In this document: positions 7,245 through 15,810 of the stretch, piece after piece | Position numbering within the stretch: the stretch's first letter is position 1 | Layout of the letters: the number at the start of each line of letters is the position of its first letter | DNA from: Rhodospirillum sp. UBA1311 | GTDB lineage: Bacteria; Pseudomonadota; Alphaproteobacteria; Rhodospirillales; Rhodospirillaceae | Assembly: GCA_002307145.1 (NCBI GenBank) | Contig: DBTR01000013.1 | Coordinates: forward strand, 72,868-89,658 | Length of the DNA stretch: 16,791 nucleotides | Reading direction: 5' to 3' | Notes under the pieces: generated by a model | The model's database searches: none | What the model was told of the DNA's origin: nothing | Seen by the model: only the letters and a program-made list of their open reading frames with translations | Made by a program: the position numbers and the translations under genes

Positions 7245-7279
7245 TGGCGATACTTTGCAGCATCCGCTTCGTATCGCCA
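7245..7279. repeat. Inverted repeat in the gap upstream of the aminotransferase
   Basis: TGGCGATAC (7245-7253) and GTATCGCCA (7271-7279) are perfect 9-bp inverted arms around 17 bases. The repeat lies in the 92-nt gap between the MYG1-family gene and the aminotransferase gene, both leftward. There is no T-tract on the minus strand after the stem, so a plain terminator is unlikely. An operator or a leader hairpin for the aminotransferase is possible. A separate 10-bp palindrome GGCGGCCGCC lies at 7223-7232 and may be chance in such GC-rich DNA. Confidence 0.5.
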
Positions 7280-7284
7280 CAAGA

Positions 7285-8274
7285 TTAACCACGTTCGAGA
7301 ATTTTTCCCGATGACGTCGCGGCCGCGACGCTCAACGCCTGCCGGGCGAGGGCCACCGCCCCTGCCCGCGACCTTGCGCCGCCGACGAAGCGCCGCAGGT
7401 GAACGAACACGGCGTCGGGCACGCCGCTCGCGTCCGCCAGGTCCTGGTCTTGCAATCCCGCCCACGCCTCCGGCAGGGACAGGCGTTGCGCGAACGAATC
7501 CGGCTCGGGCGGCACCGTGTCCACCATCCAGTTTCCGTTCGAAGCCGGCGACACCGTGAACAGAACCGGGAGATCGTGAACGAACACGACCGACTTCCAA
7601 GGCATGCCGCGCTCCAGCACGAGGATGCGCGGATCCTCGCCGTTCCGATGTGCCGCAAGCACGATGCTTTCCGCTTGGAGCCGCGCCCGCATCTCGTCGA
7701 TGCGCCGACGCAACACGCCCTCGACGAAGGACGCGGCAGCAGCGAACGCCGCGTCTCCAGCGCCCGGACCGTCGGCTGCGGGATGGTCCCAATTCGGATT
7801 GAAATCGCCGACGAGCGCCGCGAGACCGAGAGTCTCGCGCACCACCGGCCCATCGATCGAAACGCCGTTGTCGATCTCGTCGATGCGACGCACCACGTCG
7901 ATATCCAACTCCGCCGCGATCGCCGCCGCCAAGTCCTCGAACCCACTCCCGCGCAACGTCGCGGCGACCGCGCGTTCGCCATACACCTGCCAGATCAGTC
8001 CCGCCGACGAAAAGGGCGTTCCATCCGCACGTGCCGGAGCGCCGCGCTGATGGTGATCGAAGCGATTCGCGCTCGCGTCGAAGATGCTCCCCACGTCCCA
8101 AACGATATCGGCCGCCCCGAGTTGCCCGGGATCGCGGGTCCGGACCAGGACGTGGTCCCCTCCCACCTCACGGAGGTCCAACGCGAGACGAAGCGCCGTA
8201 TAGGCGAACACGTCGTCGCAATGAAATTTCCCGCCATGCGTGGCGAGGACGGGAAGAGTCCGACCGAACGTCAT
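7285..8274 (-). CDS. MYG1 family (UPF0160) DHH-type metal-dependent hydrolase
   Basis: This protein of 329 aa belongs to the MYG1 family, whose eukaryotic members are reported 3'-5' RNA exonucleases; the bacterial role is unclear. The family opening is seen as VLATHGGKFHCDDVFAYTAL (about residues 9-28) with metal-binding His and Asp residues. It is followed by DIVWDVGSIFD and the DHH motif in NRFDHHQRG (about 72-80), then RIDEIDNGVS. The C-terminal half carries LVLERGMPWKSVVFVH, normal for MYG1. The ATG at 8274 has a GAGG 9 nt upstream. The open frame extends far to the right but loses family similarity there. It is the only gene here with no obvious connection to transport or D-amino acids. 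No paired promoter was identified in the 136-nt gap before it. Confidence 0.9.
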   Translation of the reverse strand: MTFGRTLPVLATHGGKFHCDDVFAYTALRLALDLREVGGDHVLVRTRDPGQLGAADIVWDVGSIFDASANRFDHHQRGAPARADGTPFSSAGLIWQVYGERAVAATLRGSGFEDLAAAIAAELDIDVVRRIDEIDNGVSIDGPVVRETLGLAALVGDFNPNWDHPAADGPGAGDAAFAAAASFVEGVLRRRIDEMRARLQAESIVLAAHRNGEDPRILVLERGMPWKSVVFVHDLPVLFTVSPASNGNWMVDTVPPEPDSFAQRLSLPEAWAGLQDQDLADASGVPDAVFVHLRRFVGGARSRAGAVALARQALSVAAATSSGKILERG

Positions 8275-8410
8275 ATGCACAATCCTCGGAGAGGGCCATC
8301 CGGCCCGGGAATTCCTACGGCCATAGGTTCTAAACGCTTCATCGGCCTCGCGCGAATCCGAAGTGCGAAACCCCGCCATGCGCAAACCGGAACCAGGATA
8401 CCGACCCGGG

Positions 8411-9046
8411 CTACGCCGGAACCCGTACGCCCGAGAGAAAAATCTCGACGGCAGGATCGACTTGGGCGAGCGCCTCGGCAAGTTGACCCGGTATCGGCGC
8501 CCCTGCCGCGACGCGCATGCCGGTGTCGCCGATAACCATGCTGCGAAACGCACGCGACATCGCGACCGGGTCGAAGGAACGCAACGTCCCGGCGTCGATG
8601 CCCCGCTGGAGGAATGCCGCCAATTTCTGGTCGCCCATGTCCGGCCCCATCCGGAAGAACGCTTCCGCGATTTCGGGGATGCGCGATCCCTCGGCGGCCA
8701 GGATTCGCAGGATCGCGATGGTGCGAGGCTGGAAGATCGCTTCGATGAATTGGCGCGCGAAGTCCCTGAGCGCAGTTTCGATCGGCGCGTCGTTGGTGTC
8801 GAGGGTATCGAAGATCGCCTGCACATGGGCGCTGGTCTCGCGCAGGACTTCGATGAACAGTCCTTCCTTGCCGCCGAACAAATCCGCCAACGTGCTCCGC
8901 GATCCGCCGGAGAGCGCCAGCACGTCGCTCAGGGTCGTCCTCTCGTAGCCGGTTTCGAGGAACAGTTTCGCGGCAGCGTCGAGAATCGCGCGGCGGCGTT
9001 TTTCCCGGCGCGAATTTCCGTGCGCGGTATCGGCCTCTTCTTGCAT
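8411..9046 (-). CDS. TetR/AcrR-family repressor, divergent from the RND efflux operon
   Basis: This protein of 211 aa probably represses the efflux operon on its right. The N-terminal helix-turn-helix region reads RRAILDAAAKLFLETGYERTT, then SDVLALSGGSRSTLADLFGGKEGLF. The first part is canonical. The recognition helix end STLADLFGGK departs a little from the common TLYxHFxSK. The C-terminal ligand domain fills the rest. I chose the ATG at 9046 because GAGGTGG precedes it at a usable distance; a GTG four codons earlier (9058) has no room for a ribosome binding site. The likely operator lies 139 nt upstream, over the promoter of the divergent adaptor gene, as in AcrR/MexR-type pairs. Confidence 0.9.
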   Translation of the reverse strand: MQEEADTAHGNSRREKRRRAILDAAAKLFLETGYERTTLSDVLALSGGSRSTLADLFGGKEGLFIEVLRETSAHVQAIFDTLDTNDAPIETALRDFARQFIEAIFQPRTIAILRILAAEGSRIPEIAEAFFRMGPDMGDQKLAAFLQRGIDAGTLRSFDPVAMSRAFRSMVIGDTGMRVAAGAPIPGQLAEALAQVDPAVEIFLSGVRVPA

Positions 9047-9165
9047 GACGACGTCCACCTCGTGTGTCGATTGATCCGAACCCTAAGGCATCGCCCGGCT
9101 TCCCGCAACGTAGCGGCACGATAACCCAACTGTGAGGTGCGCCACGCTCCGGAAGGAAGTTTGCG

Positions 9166-9194
9166 TTGCCCGGTTTAATGTACCGTACTATACA
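9166..9194 (+). promoter_or_regulatory. Sigma-70-like promoter of the RND efflux operon
   Basis: TTGCCC (9166-9171) and TATACA (9189-9194) are separated by 17 bases, the ideal spacing, about 70 nt before the adaptor start codon. The -10 hexamer lies inside the near-palindromic operator at 9185-9198, so repressor binding would block polymerase. Transcription start is not known; the assignment is by consensus match. Confidence 0.65.
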
Positions 9195-9198
9195 GTAC
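9185..9198. promoter_or_regulatory. Predicted TetR-type operator overlapping the efflux promoter
   Basis: GTACTATACAGTAC is a 14-bp palindrome with 12 matching positions. It is flanked by a further AATGT (9177-9181) and ACATT (9199-9203), and another GTAC occurs at 9180-9183. The richness in GTAC half-sites and the overlap with the -10 box suggest a binding site for one or both TetR proteins that flank the pump genes. Which protein binds is inference. Confidence 0.62.
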
Positions 9199-9266
9199 AC
9201 ATTCTGGCGAGGCCAGTTTCCTGTCGGGGCGCGTGGCGAGCGCCGTGGAATAAGAGCGAGGGTGCA

Positions 9267-10430
9267 ATGACGCGTTTATGGAAAATCGGACTTTGGACCG
9301 TGGGCACCGCCTGCGTCCTGGCGATCCTGGCAGGCTGCGACGAAAAGCACGCCGCCGCGCCGGAACGGGCGGCGACAGTCGGCGTGATCGAAGTCACGCC
9401 GAGCGATATCGACGTAACCAGCGAGCTTCCCGGACGGGTCGTCGCCTTCCGGGTGTCCGAGGTCCGTCCTCAGGTCTCCGGCATCTTGAAGAAACGCCTG
9501 TTCGAAGAAGGCGCAGAGGTCAAGGCGGGGCAGCAGCTCTACCAGATCGACCCGGAACGCTACGGCGCTTCGCTCGCCAGCGCCGAGGCCGATCTCGCGA
9601 AAGCCAACGCTACCCTGAAGTCGGTTCAGGCCAAAGCGCAGCGGTATGCCGATCTGGTGCGGATCAACGCGGTGAGCAAGCAGGACTACGACGATGCCGT
9701 TGCGAGCTTCGACCAGGCGAAAGCCGAGGTGAAGTCGGCGAAGGCGACCCTCGACCTCGCCGCCATCGACCTCGTCTACACCAGGATGAACGCGCCGATT
9801 TCCGGCCGCATCGGCAAATCCAACGTCACCGAGGGTGCGTTGGTCACCGCCAACCAGGAGACCTCGCTCACCACCGTCACCCAGCTCGATCCGATCTACG
9901 TCGACCTCACCCAGTCGAGCGTCGCGTTGATGCAGCTTCGCCGCGAGATCGCTGCCGGCGCATTCGGCGGCCAGTCGCGCAAGTTGTCCGTCACGCTCAC
10001 GGTCGAGGGGGATACCCAAGCCTATCCGCTCTCCGGGGTTCTGCAGTTTTCCGACGTCACGGTCGACCAGACCACCGGCACGGTGACGGTCCGGGCGATT
10101 TTCCCCAATCCCGACCACGAACTTCTCCCAGGCATGTTCGTCCGCGCGCGGATCACCCAGGGCACGAACAAGGATTCCCTCACGGTTCCGCAGAAGGCGA
10201 TCGTCCGCGATGCCTCAGGCGGGGCGAGCGTCTGGGTTCCCGGCCCCGAGAACCGCGCCCAACTCCAGCCGATCCAGGTCTCCCGGATGGTCGGTGATCG
10301 GTGGATCGTCACCGGCGGCCTCCATGCCGGCGATCGGGTGATCGTCGACGGGATCCAGAGCCTGCGCCCCGGTGTCGCCGTCGCTCCGGTATCGGCAGCG
10401 CCGACCGCCGCAAAACTCGTATCCCGGTAA
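9267..10430 (+). CDS. RND efflux periplasmic adaptor (membrane fusion protein, AcrA/MexA family lipoprotein)
   Basis: This adaptor links the inner-membrane pump to the outer-membrane channel. It has 387 aa. The signal peptide ends in the lipobox LAGC with Cys24 as the lipidated residue. The lipoyl half-motif SELPGRVVAFRVSEVRPQVSG is followed by IDPERYGASLASAEADLAKA, a helical hairpin (about residues 105-165), then TRMNAPISGRIGKSNVTEGALV and a beta-barrel domain with TVDQTTGTVTVRA. All are standard AcrA/MexA features. The ATG at 9267 has a GAGGG ribosome binding site; the frame is open upstream, but that stretch contains the promoter and operator. Eleven bases separate it from the pump gene, so it is first in a three- or four-gene operon. 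Confidence 0.95.
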   Translation: MTRLWKIGLWTVGTACVLAILAGCDEKHAAAPERAATVGVIEVTPSDIDVTSELPGRVVAFRVSEVRPQVSGILKKRLFEEGAEVKAGQQLYQIDPERYGASLASAEADLAKANATLKSVQAKAQRYADLVRINAVSKQDYDDAVASFDQAKAEVKSAKATLDLAAIDLVYTRMNAPISGRIGKSNVTEGALVTANQETSLTTVTQLDPIYVDLTQSSVALMQLRREIAAGAFGGQSRKLSVTLTVEGDTQAYPLSGVLQFSDVTVDQTTGTVTVRAIFPNPDHELLPGMFVRARITQGTNKDSLTVPQKAIVRDASGGASVWVPGPENRAQLQPIQVSRMVGDRWIVTGGLHAGDRVIVDGIQSLRPGVAVAPVSAAPTAAKLVSR

Positions 10431-10441
10431 GGTATCCGCAC

Positions 10442-13400
10442 ATGATTTCGAAGTTTTTCATCGACCGCCCGGTGTTCGCCTGGGTGATCGCGATCTCGAT
10501 CATGCTCGCCGGCATCCTGTCGATCGCCAAACTGCCCATCGAACAGTATCCGAAGATCGCGCCGCCCTCGGTGGTGATCACCGCGAGCTACCCCGGCGCT
10601 TCGGCGAAAACCCTGGAAGACACCGTCACCCAGGTGATCGAGCAGAAAATGAGCGGATTGGATTATTTCCGCTACATGTCGTCGACCAGCGATTCGGCGG
10701 GCAACGTCAGCATCACCCTCACCTTCGAGCCCGAGGCGGACCCCGACATCGCCCAGGTCCAGGTACAGAACAAACTGCAACTGGCGACCCCCCTGTTGCC
10801 GCAGGAAGTCCAGCAACAGGGCATCACGGTCGCCAAGGCGGCAAAGAGTTTCCTGATGGTCGTCGGGTTCGTTTCCACCGATGGGTCGATGACTCAGGGC
10901 GAGATCGAGGATTACGTCGGGTCCAACCTTCTCGATCCGATCAGCCGGATCAACGGCATCGGCGATACCACGCTGTTCGGACGCCAGCACGCCATGCGGA
11001 TCTGGATCGACCCGAACAAGCTCCACAGCTTCGGCGTCACCACCGCCGAGGTCACCGCCGCGATCGAAGCCGAGAACGCCACGGTGTCCGCCGGCCAGCT
11101 CGGCGGCGCTCCGGCGGTGGAGGGACAACCGCTGAATGCGACGATCGTCGCGCAGCAGCGCCTCGAAACCGTCGAGGAGTTCGGCGAGATCCTGATACGG
11201 GTGAATACCGACGGATCGCGGCTTTTGCTGAAGGACGTCGCGCGCATCGAACTGGGCTCGGAAAGCTACGAAACCTACAGTCGCTTCAACCGCATGCCGT
11301 CGGCTGGCATGGCGCTCAAGCTCTCGTCGGGCGCGAACGCGCTGGCGACCGCGACGGCAGTCCGCGAAAAGCTCTCGGACCTCCAGAAGTTCTTCCCGGC
11401 AGGGCTTGAAATCCGCTATCCCTACGACACCACGCCCTTCGTCAGGATTTCGATCGAGGAAGTCGCCAAAACCCTGGTCGAGGCGATTCTCCTCGTGGTC
11501 GCGGTGATGTATCTGTTCCTCCAGAATTTCCGCGCGACGATCATCCCGACGATCGCGGTGCCGGTGGTGCTGCTTGGCACCTTCGGGGTGATGTCGGCGA
11601 TGGGGTTCACCATCAACACCCTGACGATGTTCGGCCTGGTGCTCGCCATTGGCCTCCTGGTCGACGACGCCATCGTCGTCGTCGAGAACGTCGAGCGGGT
11701 CATGGCCGAAGAGGGCCTCCCTCCCCGCGCGGCAACGCGCAAATCCATGGATCAGATTTCCGGTGCGTTGATCGGCATCGCGCTGGTGCTGTCGGCGGTG
11801 TTCGTGCCGATGGCGTTCATGACCGGATCGACCGGCGCGATCTATCGCCAGTTTTCCCTGACCATGGTTTCGGCGATGGTGCTGTCGGTGATGGTCGCGT
11901 TGGTTCTGACCCCGGCGCTTTGCGCCACGCTCCTGAAACCCGTGGAACAGGGTCGCGTTCACAGCACCGGTGGGTTCTTCGGCTGGTTCAACCGCAGCTT
12001 CGACTTCGGTCGGCGCCGCTATCGGATCGCCGTCCGGGGCTCGCTCAAGCACAGCTCCCCGCTTCTCCTTGCCTATGCCGCGATCGTCGTCGTCCTCGGC
12101 GCGCTGTTCCTGCGGATGCCCACCGCCTTCCTCCCCGACGAAGACCAGGGGCTGCTGTTCGCCCAGGTGACGATGCCGCCGGGAACGCCGCGCGAGCAAA
12201 CCCTCGAAACCATGAAAGCCGTCGAGAACTACTTCCTCGACGAGGAAAAGGCCAACGTGCGCAGCATGATGTCGGTGGTCGGGTTCAATTTCGCCGGACG
12301 CGGGCAGAACTCGGCAATGGCGTTCATCGACCTGAAAGACTGGAGCGAACGCACCCATGCCGACCAGAAGGTCGACCGGATCGCCGGGCGGGCGATGCAA
12401 CGGTTCGCGTCGATGCGCGAGGCGCGCGTGTTCGCGTTCCAGCCGCCGCCGGTGACCGAACTCGGTAACGCGAACGGCTTCGACTTCGAGATCGTCGACC
12501 GCAGCGGCGTCGGCCATGAAAAGTTGCTGCAAGCCCGCAACATGCTTCTCGGGATGGCGGCACAGGACCCGACGCTGATGGCGGTGCGCCCCAACGGCCT
12601 CGAAGATACCGCGCAGTACAAAGTCACGGTCGATCGGCAGAAGGCGAAGGCGCTCGGGCTCTCGATCGCCGACATCAACGACACTCTCTCCGCTGCGTGG
12701 GGATCGAGCTACGTCAACGACTTCAACGACAAAGGCCGGGTGAAGAAGGTCTACGTCCAGGCGGATGCGCCTTTCCGCATGGTCCCGGACGACCTCGACC
12801 GGTGGTACGTTCAGGGCGCGAGCGGGTCGATGGCGCCGTTCTCGTCGTTCGCCACCGGCAAGTGGGGCACGGGCCCCGCCCAACTGGAACGCTACAACGG
12901 TCTCGCCGCAATGGAAATTCTCGGCTCGGCGGCGCCCGGCAAAAGCTCGGGCGACGCGATGGCGGCGATGGAGAGCATCGCGGCCAAGCTGCCGCCGGGG
13001 GTCGGCTTCGACTGGACCGGATTGTCGTACGAAGAACGCCTCGCCGGATCGCAAGCGCCGATGCTCTACGCGATTTCCCTGATCGTGGTTTTCCTCTGCC
13101 TCGCCGCGCTCTACGAAAGCTGGTCGATCCCGATCTCGGTGTTGCTGGTGGTTCCGCTCGGCATCGTCGGCGCGATCGTGGCGGCAACCCTGCGAGGTCT
13201 ATCCAACGACGTCTACTTCCAGGTCGGGCTCCTCACCACCGTCGGACTGGCCGCGAAGAACGCGATCCTGATCGTCGAGTTCGCCAAGGAACTGCACGAG
13301 AAGGGCAGGCCGTTGATGGGAGCGGTGATCGAAGCGGCGCAATTGCGCCTGCGCCCGATTCTCATGACCTCGCTCGCGTTCATTCTCGGCGTGCTGCCCC

Positions 13401-13591
13401 TCGCGATCGCGAACGGTGCGGGTTCGGGAAGCCAGAACGCGATCGGCGTCGGCGTCATGGGCGGCATGATCTCGGCGACCGTCCTCGCGATCTTCTTCGT
13501 CCCGGTGTTCTTCGTGATCGTATCCCGGGGTTTCCGGTGCACGCCGAAGCGCGGAACCATGACTTCGGCCGAGACGGAGACGATGCGATGA
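10442..13591 (+). CDS. RND multidrug efflux transporter, HAE1 family (AcrB/MexB-like)
   Basis: This proton-driven inner-membrane pump has 1049 aa, the normal length. It opens with MISKFFIDRPVFAWVIAISI, the classic HAE1 start with the first membrane helix. The proton-relay pair Asp408-Asp409 lies in GLVLAIGLLVDDAIVVVENV, and the matching lysine in the GLAAKNAILIVEFAKEL segment of the C-terminal half. MTGSTGAIYRQFSLTM and FLPDEDQG are also intact, and there are two large periplasmic domains. I see no frameshift or missing catalytic residue. Drug range cannot be told from sequence. The stop codon overlaps the start of the outer-membrane factor by four bases (ATGA). A longer open frame to the left is the adaptor gene read out of frame. 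Confidence 0.97.
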   Translation: MISKFFIDRPVFAWVIAISIMLAGILSIAKLPIEQYPKIAPPSVVITASYPGASAKTLEDTVTQVIEQKMSGLDYFRYMSSTSDSAGNVSITLTFEPEADPDIAQVQVQNKLQLATPLLPQEVQQQGITVAKAAKSFLMVVGFVSTDGSMTQGEIEDYVGSNLLDPISRINGIGDTTLFGRQHAMRIWIDPNKLHSFGVTTAEVTAAIEAENATVSAGQLGGAPAVEGQPLNATIVAQQRLETVEEFGEILIRVNTDGSRLLLKDVARIELGSESYETYSRFNRMPSAGMALKLSSGANALATATAVREKLSDLQKFFPAGLEIRYPYDTTPFVRISIEEVAKTLVEAILLVVAVMYLFLQNFRATIIPTIAVPVVLLGTFGVMSAMGFTINTLTMFGLVLAIGLLVDDAIVVVENVERVMAEEGLPPRAATRKSMDQISGALIGIALVLSAVFVPMAFMTGSTGAIYRQFSLTMVSAMVLSVMVALVLTPALCATLLKPVEQGRVHSTGGFFGWFNRSFDFGRRRYRIAVRGSLKHSSPLLLAYAAIVVVLGALFLRMPTAFLPDEDQGLLFAQVTMPPGTPREQTLETMKAVENYFLDEEKANVRSMMSVVGFNFAGRGQNSAMAFIDLKDWSERTHADQKVDRIAGRAMQRFASMREARVFAFQPPPVTELGNANGFDFEIVDRSGVGHEKLLQARNMLLGMAAQDPTLMAVRPNGLEDTAQYKVTVDRQKAKALGLSIADINDTLSAAWGSSYVNDFNDKGRVKKVYVQADAPFRMVPDDLDRWYVQGASGSMAPFSSFATGKWGTGPAQLERYNGLAAMEILGSAAPGKSSGDAMAAMESIAAKLPPGVGFDWTGLSYEERLAGSQAPMLYAISLIVVFLCLAALYESWSIPISVLLVVPLGIVGAIVAATLRGLSNDVYFQVGLLTTVGLAAKNAILIVEFAKELHEKGRPLMGAVIEAAQLRLRPILMTSLAFILGVLPLAIANGAGSGSQNAIGVGVMGGMISATVLAIFFVPVFFVIVSRGFRCTPKRGTMTSAETETMR

Positions 13592-15024
13592 ACGGGACGT
13601 CGATGATGAAAACCACCTTGATGTGCGCTTCGATACTCGGCGTTCTCGCCGGTTGCTCGCTGATCCCGGACATGGAGACTCCCGCGAGCCCGGTGGCGAC
13701 GACGTGGCCGCAAGGACCGGCATACGAACAACCGAAAGGCGCGGCCGCGACCGAGGCGTTCGCGGACCTGGGCTGGAACGCGGTGTTTCGTGATCCCGAA
13801 CTGCAGCGGCTGATCGCCACTGCGATCGACAACAACCGCGACGTCCGGGTTGCTGCGCTCAATGTCGAATCCGCACGCGCCACCTACCGGATCAAGGAGG
13901 CCGATCTGTATCCGCACCTCGACGCGACCGCGTCGGGTACCCGCTCCCGCACCCCGGCAGAGTTGTCTTCGACGGGACGGGCGGCGATTGCGAACCAATA
14001 CTCGGTGGGCCTGGGTGCGACCGCGTTCGAACTCGATTTCTTCGGGCGACTGCGCAGTCTGGAAGCCCAGGCGTTGGAGACATTCCTGTCGACCAAGGAA
14101 GCACAAATCGACGCGCAAATCGCGCTCGTGGCCGAGGTCGCCAATGCGTGGCTGACGTTGCAGGCGGACCATCGCCAGTTGCGTCTCACCGAAGAAACCC
14201 TGGCCTCGCGCCGGGACTCCCTGGACCTCACCTCCGCCCGCTTCAAGAACGGCATCGCGACGCAGCTCGACGTGGCCCAGGCGCGCTCCTCGCTCGAAAC
14301 CGCACGGGTCAACGCCGCGCAATACACGCGCGCCGTGGCGCAAGATCGCAATGCCCTGGAACTCCTGTTGGGCGTGCCGCTCGGCGACGTTCCGGTCGCG
14401 GAAACCCGTCCCGGCGACGCGGTCGCCGTTCCCGTCGTCGGCGTTTCCTCGGAGGTTTTGCTGCGGCGGCCGGACATCCGGGAAGCCGAGCACAGCCTGC
14501 GTGCGGCAAACGCGAACATCGGCGCGGCGCGGGCTGCGTTCTTTCCGTCGATTTCGCTCACCGGCAGCCTCGGCACGTCGAGCACGAAACTCGGCAGCCT
14601 GTTCGAGGGGGCATCCCGAGCGTGGTCGTTCGGGCCGGACGTCTCCATCCCGATCTTCACCGCCGGGCAGAACCAGGCCAATCTCGACGTCGCGAAGGCG
14701 AGCCGGGATATCGCGGTGGCAACCTACGAGAAGGCCATCCAGACCGCGTTCCGGGAAGTGGCCGATGCCCTCGCCGCGCGCAAGACGCTGGTCGACCAGA
14801 TCGCCGCGCAGCGAGACCTGGTCGCATCCAGCCAGGAAACCCTCGACTTGTCGCAGGCACGCTACGATCGGGGCATCGCGAGCTATCTCGACGTTCTCGA
14901 CGCGCAGCGATCGCTTTATTCCGCACAGCAGACCGAGATCGATCTCGAACTCTCGCAATCCGCAAATCTGGTGAGCTTATACAAGGCGCTGGGCGGCGGG
15001 GTTGACCCCGGACCGGCATCGTAA
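13588..15024 (+). CDS. RND outer-membrane factor lipoprotein (OprM/NodT family)
   Basis: This is the outer-membrane channel of the efflux system, with 478 aa. The signal peptide ends in LAGC (Cys23), giving a lipidated trimer like OprM. Two outer-membrane efflux domains follow. The first starts about DLGWNAVFRDPELQRLI and includes NNRDVRVAALNVESARATYRI. The second includes LLRRPDIREAEHSLRAANANIGAARAAFFPSISL, the signature of the NodT/OprM family. The ATG at 13588 overlaps the pump stop codon (ATGA) and has GGAG 8 nt upstream; ATGs at 13603 and 13606 are possible but have a weaker site. Presence of all three components means the pump needs no channel encoded elsewhere. Confidence 0.95.
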   Translation: MNGTSMMKTTLMCASILGVLAGCSLIPDMETPASPVATTWPQGPAYEQPKGAAATEAFADLGWNAVFRDPELQRLIATAIDNNRDVRVAALNVESARATYRIKEADLYPHLDATASGTRSRTPAELSSTGRAAIANQYSVGLGATAFELDFFGRLRSLEAQALETFLSTKEAQIDAQIALVAEVANAWLTLQADHRQLRLTEETLASRRDSLDLTSARFKNGIATQLDVAQARSSLETARVNAAQYTRAVAQDRNALELLLGVPLGDVPVAETRPGDAVAVPVVGVSSEVLLRRPDIREAEHSLRAANANIGAARAAFFPSISLTGSLGTSSTKLGSLFEGASRAWSFGPDVSIPIFTAGQNQANLDVAKASRDIAVATYEKAIQTAFREVADALAARKTLVDQIAAQRDLVASSQETLDLSQARYDRGIASYLDVLDAQRSLYSAQQTEIDLELSQSANLVSLYKALGGGVDPGPAS

Positions 15025-15042
15025 ATGCGAAGGAAAAGCATC

Positions 15043-15687
15043 ATGGCATCCTCAATGCGAAATGCACCAACCCGGCGTCCTCCCGGTCGACCGAAGGCCG
15101 TGGAGGACGACGTGCGCCGCCAGATCGTCGTCGCACGGGCGACCGAGCTGTTTACCGTAGTCGGATACGCCCACGCGACGACCGAGGACATCGCGACGCG
15201 ATGCCATATCTCCAAACAGACGCTCTATCGCCTGTTCCCGTCCAAGCTCGCGATCTTCGCGGCGGTGGTCGATGCACACCGCCACGTCCTGACCGCCATT
15301 CCGGAGACGGACGACGGCCAACCGCTCGCCGTCGCCCTCGAAAACATCTTCCGTACCGATCTCGATCCCGACACGGGGCGAAAACTTGCCCTGTTCCTGC
15401 GCGGTGCTATCGCGGACGCGGCGCGGTTCCCCGAAGTCGGCGAGGTGCTTCGCGTCCACGGCGGCGACCGCTCGCGCGCAGGTCTCGCAAACTGGCTTTC
15501 CCGCCAAGCCGCGGCAGGTCGGATCGCGATCGTCGATGCCGAAGCCCTGGCGCAAATGTTGATGGATATGGTTTTTGGCGCGGTCATGCTCAAACCCTCG
15601 GGAGAGATCGAATGGAGGAGCGGCGCCGACCGTACCGCCCATATCAAACGCTGCATCTCGGTGTTCTTGCATGGCGTGGAAGCCTGA
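15043..15687 (+). CDS. TetR/AcrR-family regulator at the end of the efflux operon
   Basis: This protein of 214 aa has a basic N-terminal stretch (TRRPPGRPKAVEDDVR) and a canonical helix-turn-helix. The latter is ARATELFTVVGYAHATTEDIA followed by CHISKQTLYRLFPSKLAIFAAVV. The C-terminal part resembles the AefR-like TetR ligand domain. An ATG at 15025 directly abuts the preceding TAA, but the ATG at 15043 has AAGGA (15030-15034) 8 nt upstream and is preferred. It is probably co-transcribed with the pump genes, 18 nt after the outer-membrane factor, which would suit feedback control of the operon or of a second target. It is clearly distinct in sequence from the TetR protein on the other side. 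Confidence 0.9.
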   Translation: MASSMRNAPTRRPPGRPKAVEDDVRRQIVVARATELFTVVGYAHATTEDIATRCHISKQTLYRLFPSKLAIFAAVVDAHRHVLTAIPETDDGQPLAVALENIFRTDLDPDTGRKLALFLRGAIADAARFPEVGEVLRVHGGDRSRAGLANWLSRQAAAGRIAIVDAEALAQMLMDMVFGAVMLKPSGEIEWRSGADRTAHIKRCISVFLHGVEA

Positions 15688-15810
15688 GCCGATTTTCATC
15701 CCTTCCAGGCCGGCGGCACGCTGCATGCATCACTACGTCCGAGGCCCCCGGCCGGTGGCGCGAAATCCATTGCGCACCGCGCCCGGAACGGCCGCCGGAG
15801 GGTGTTGCAG

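Noticed and set aside
7193..8101. Upstream extension of the aminotransferase frame
   Set aside because: Runs antiparallel-in-frame through the MYG1 gene, is Arg/Gly-rich with no aminotransferase similarity, and a good ribosome binding site precedes the ATG at 7192.
9132..9266. Longer adaptor start giving about 45 extra residues
   Set aside because: It would include the promoter and operator in the coding region and destroy the lipoprotein signal peptide.
10022..13054. A 1010-residue open frame on the minus strand opposite the RND pump
   Set aside because: Antisense to a pump gene with all family motifs; composition is typical of the complement of GC-rich codons and no family is recognisable.
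15722..15729. TGCATGCA palindrome between the second TetR gene and the last LysR gene
   Set aside because: Only 8 bp, with no half-site repeats or promoter around it; expected by chance.
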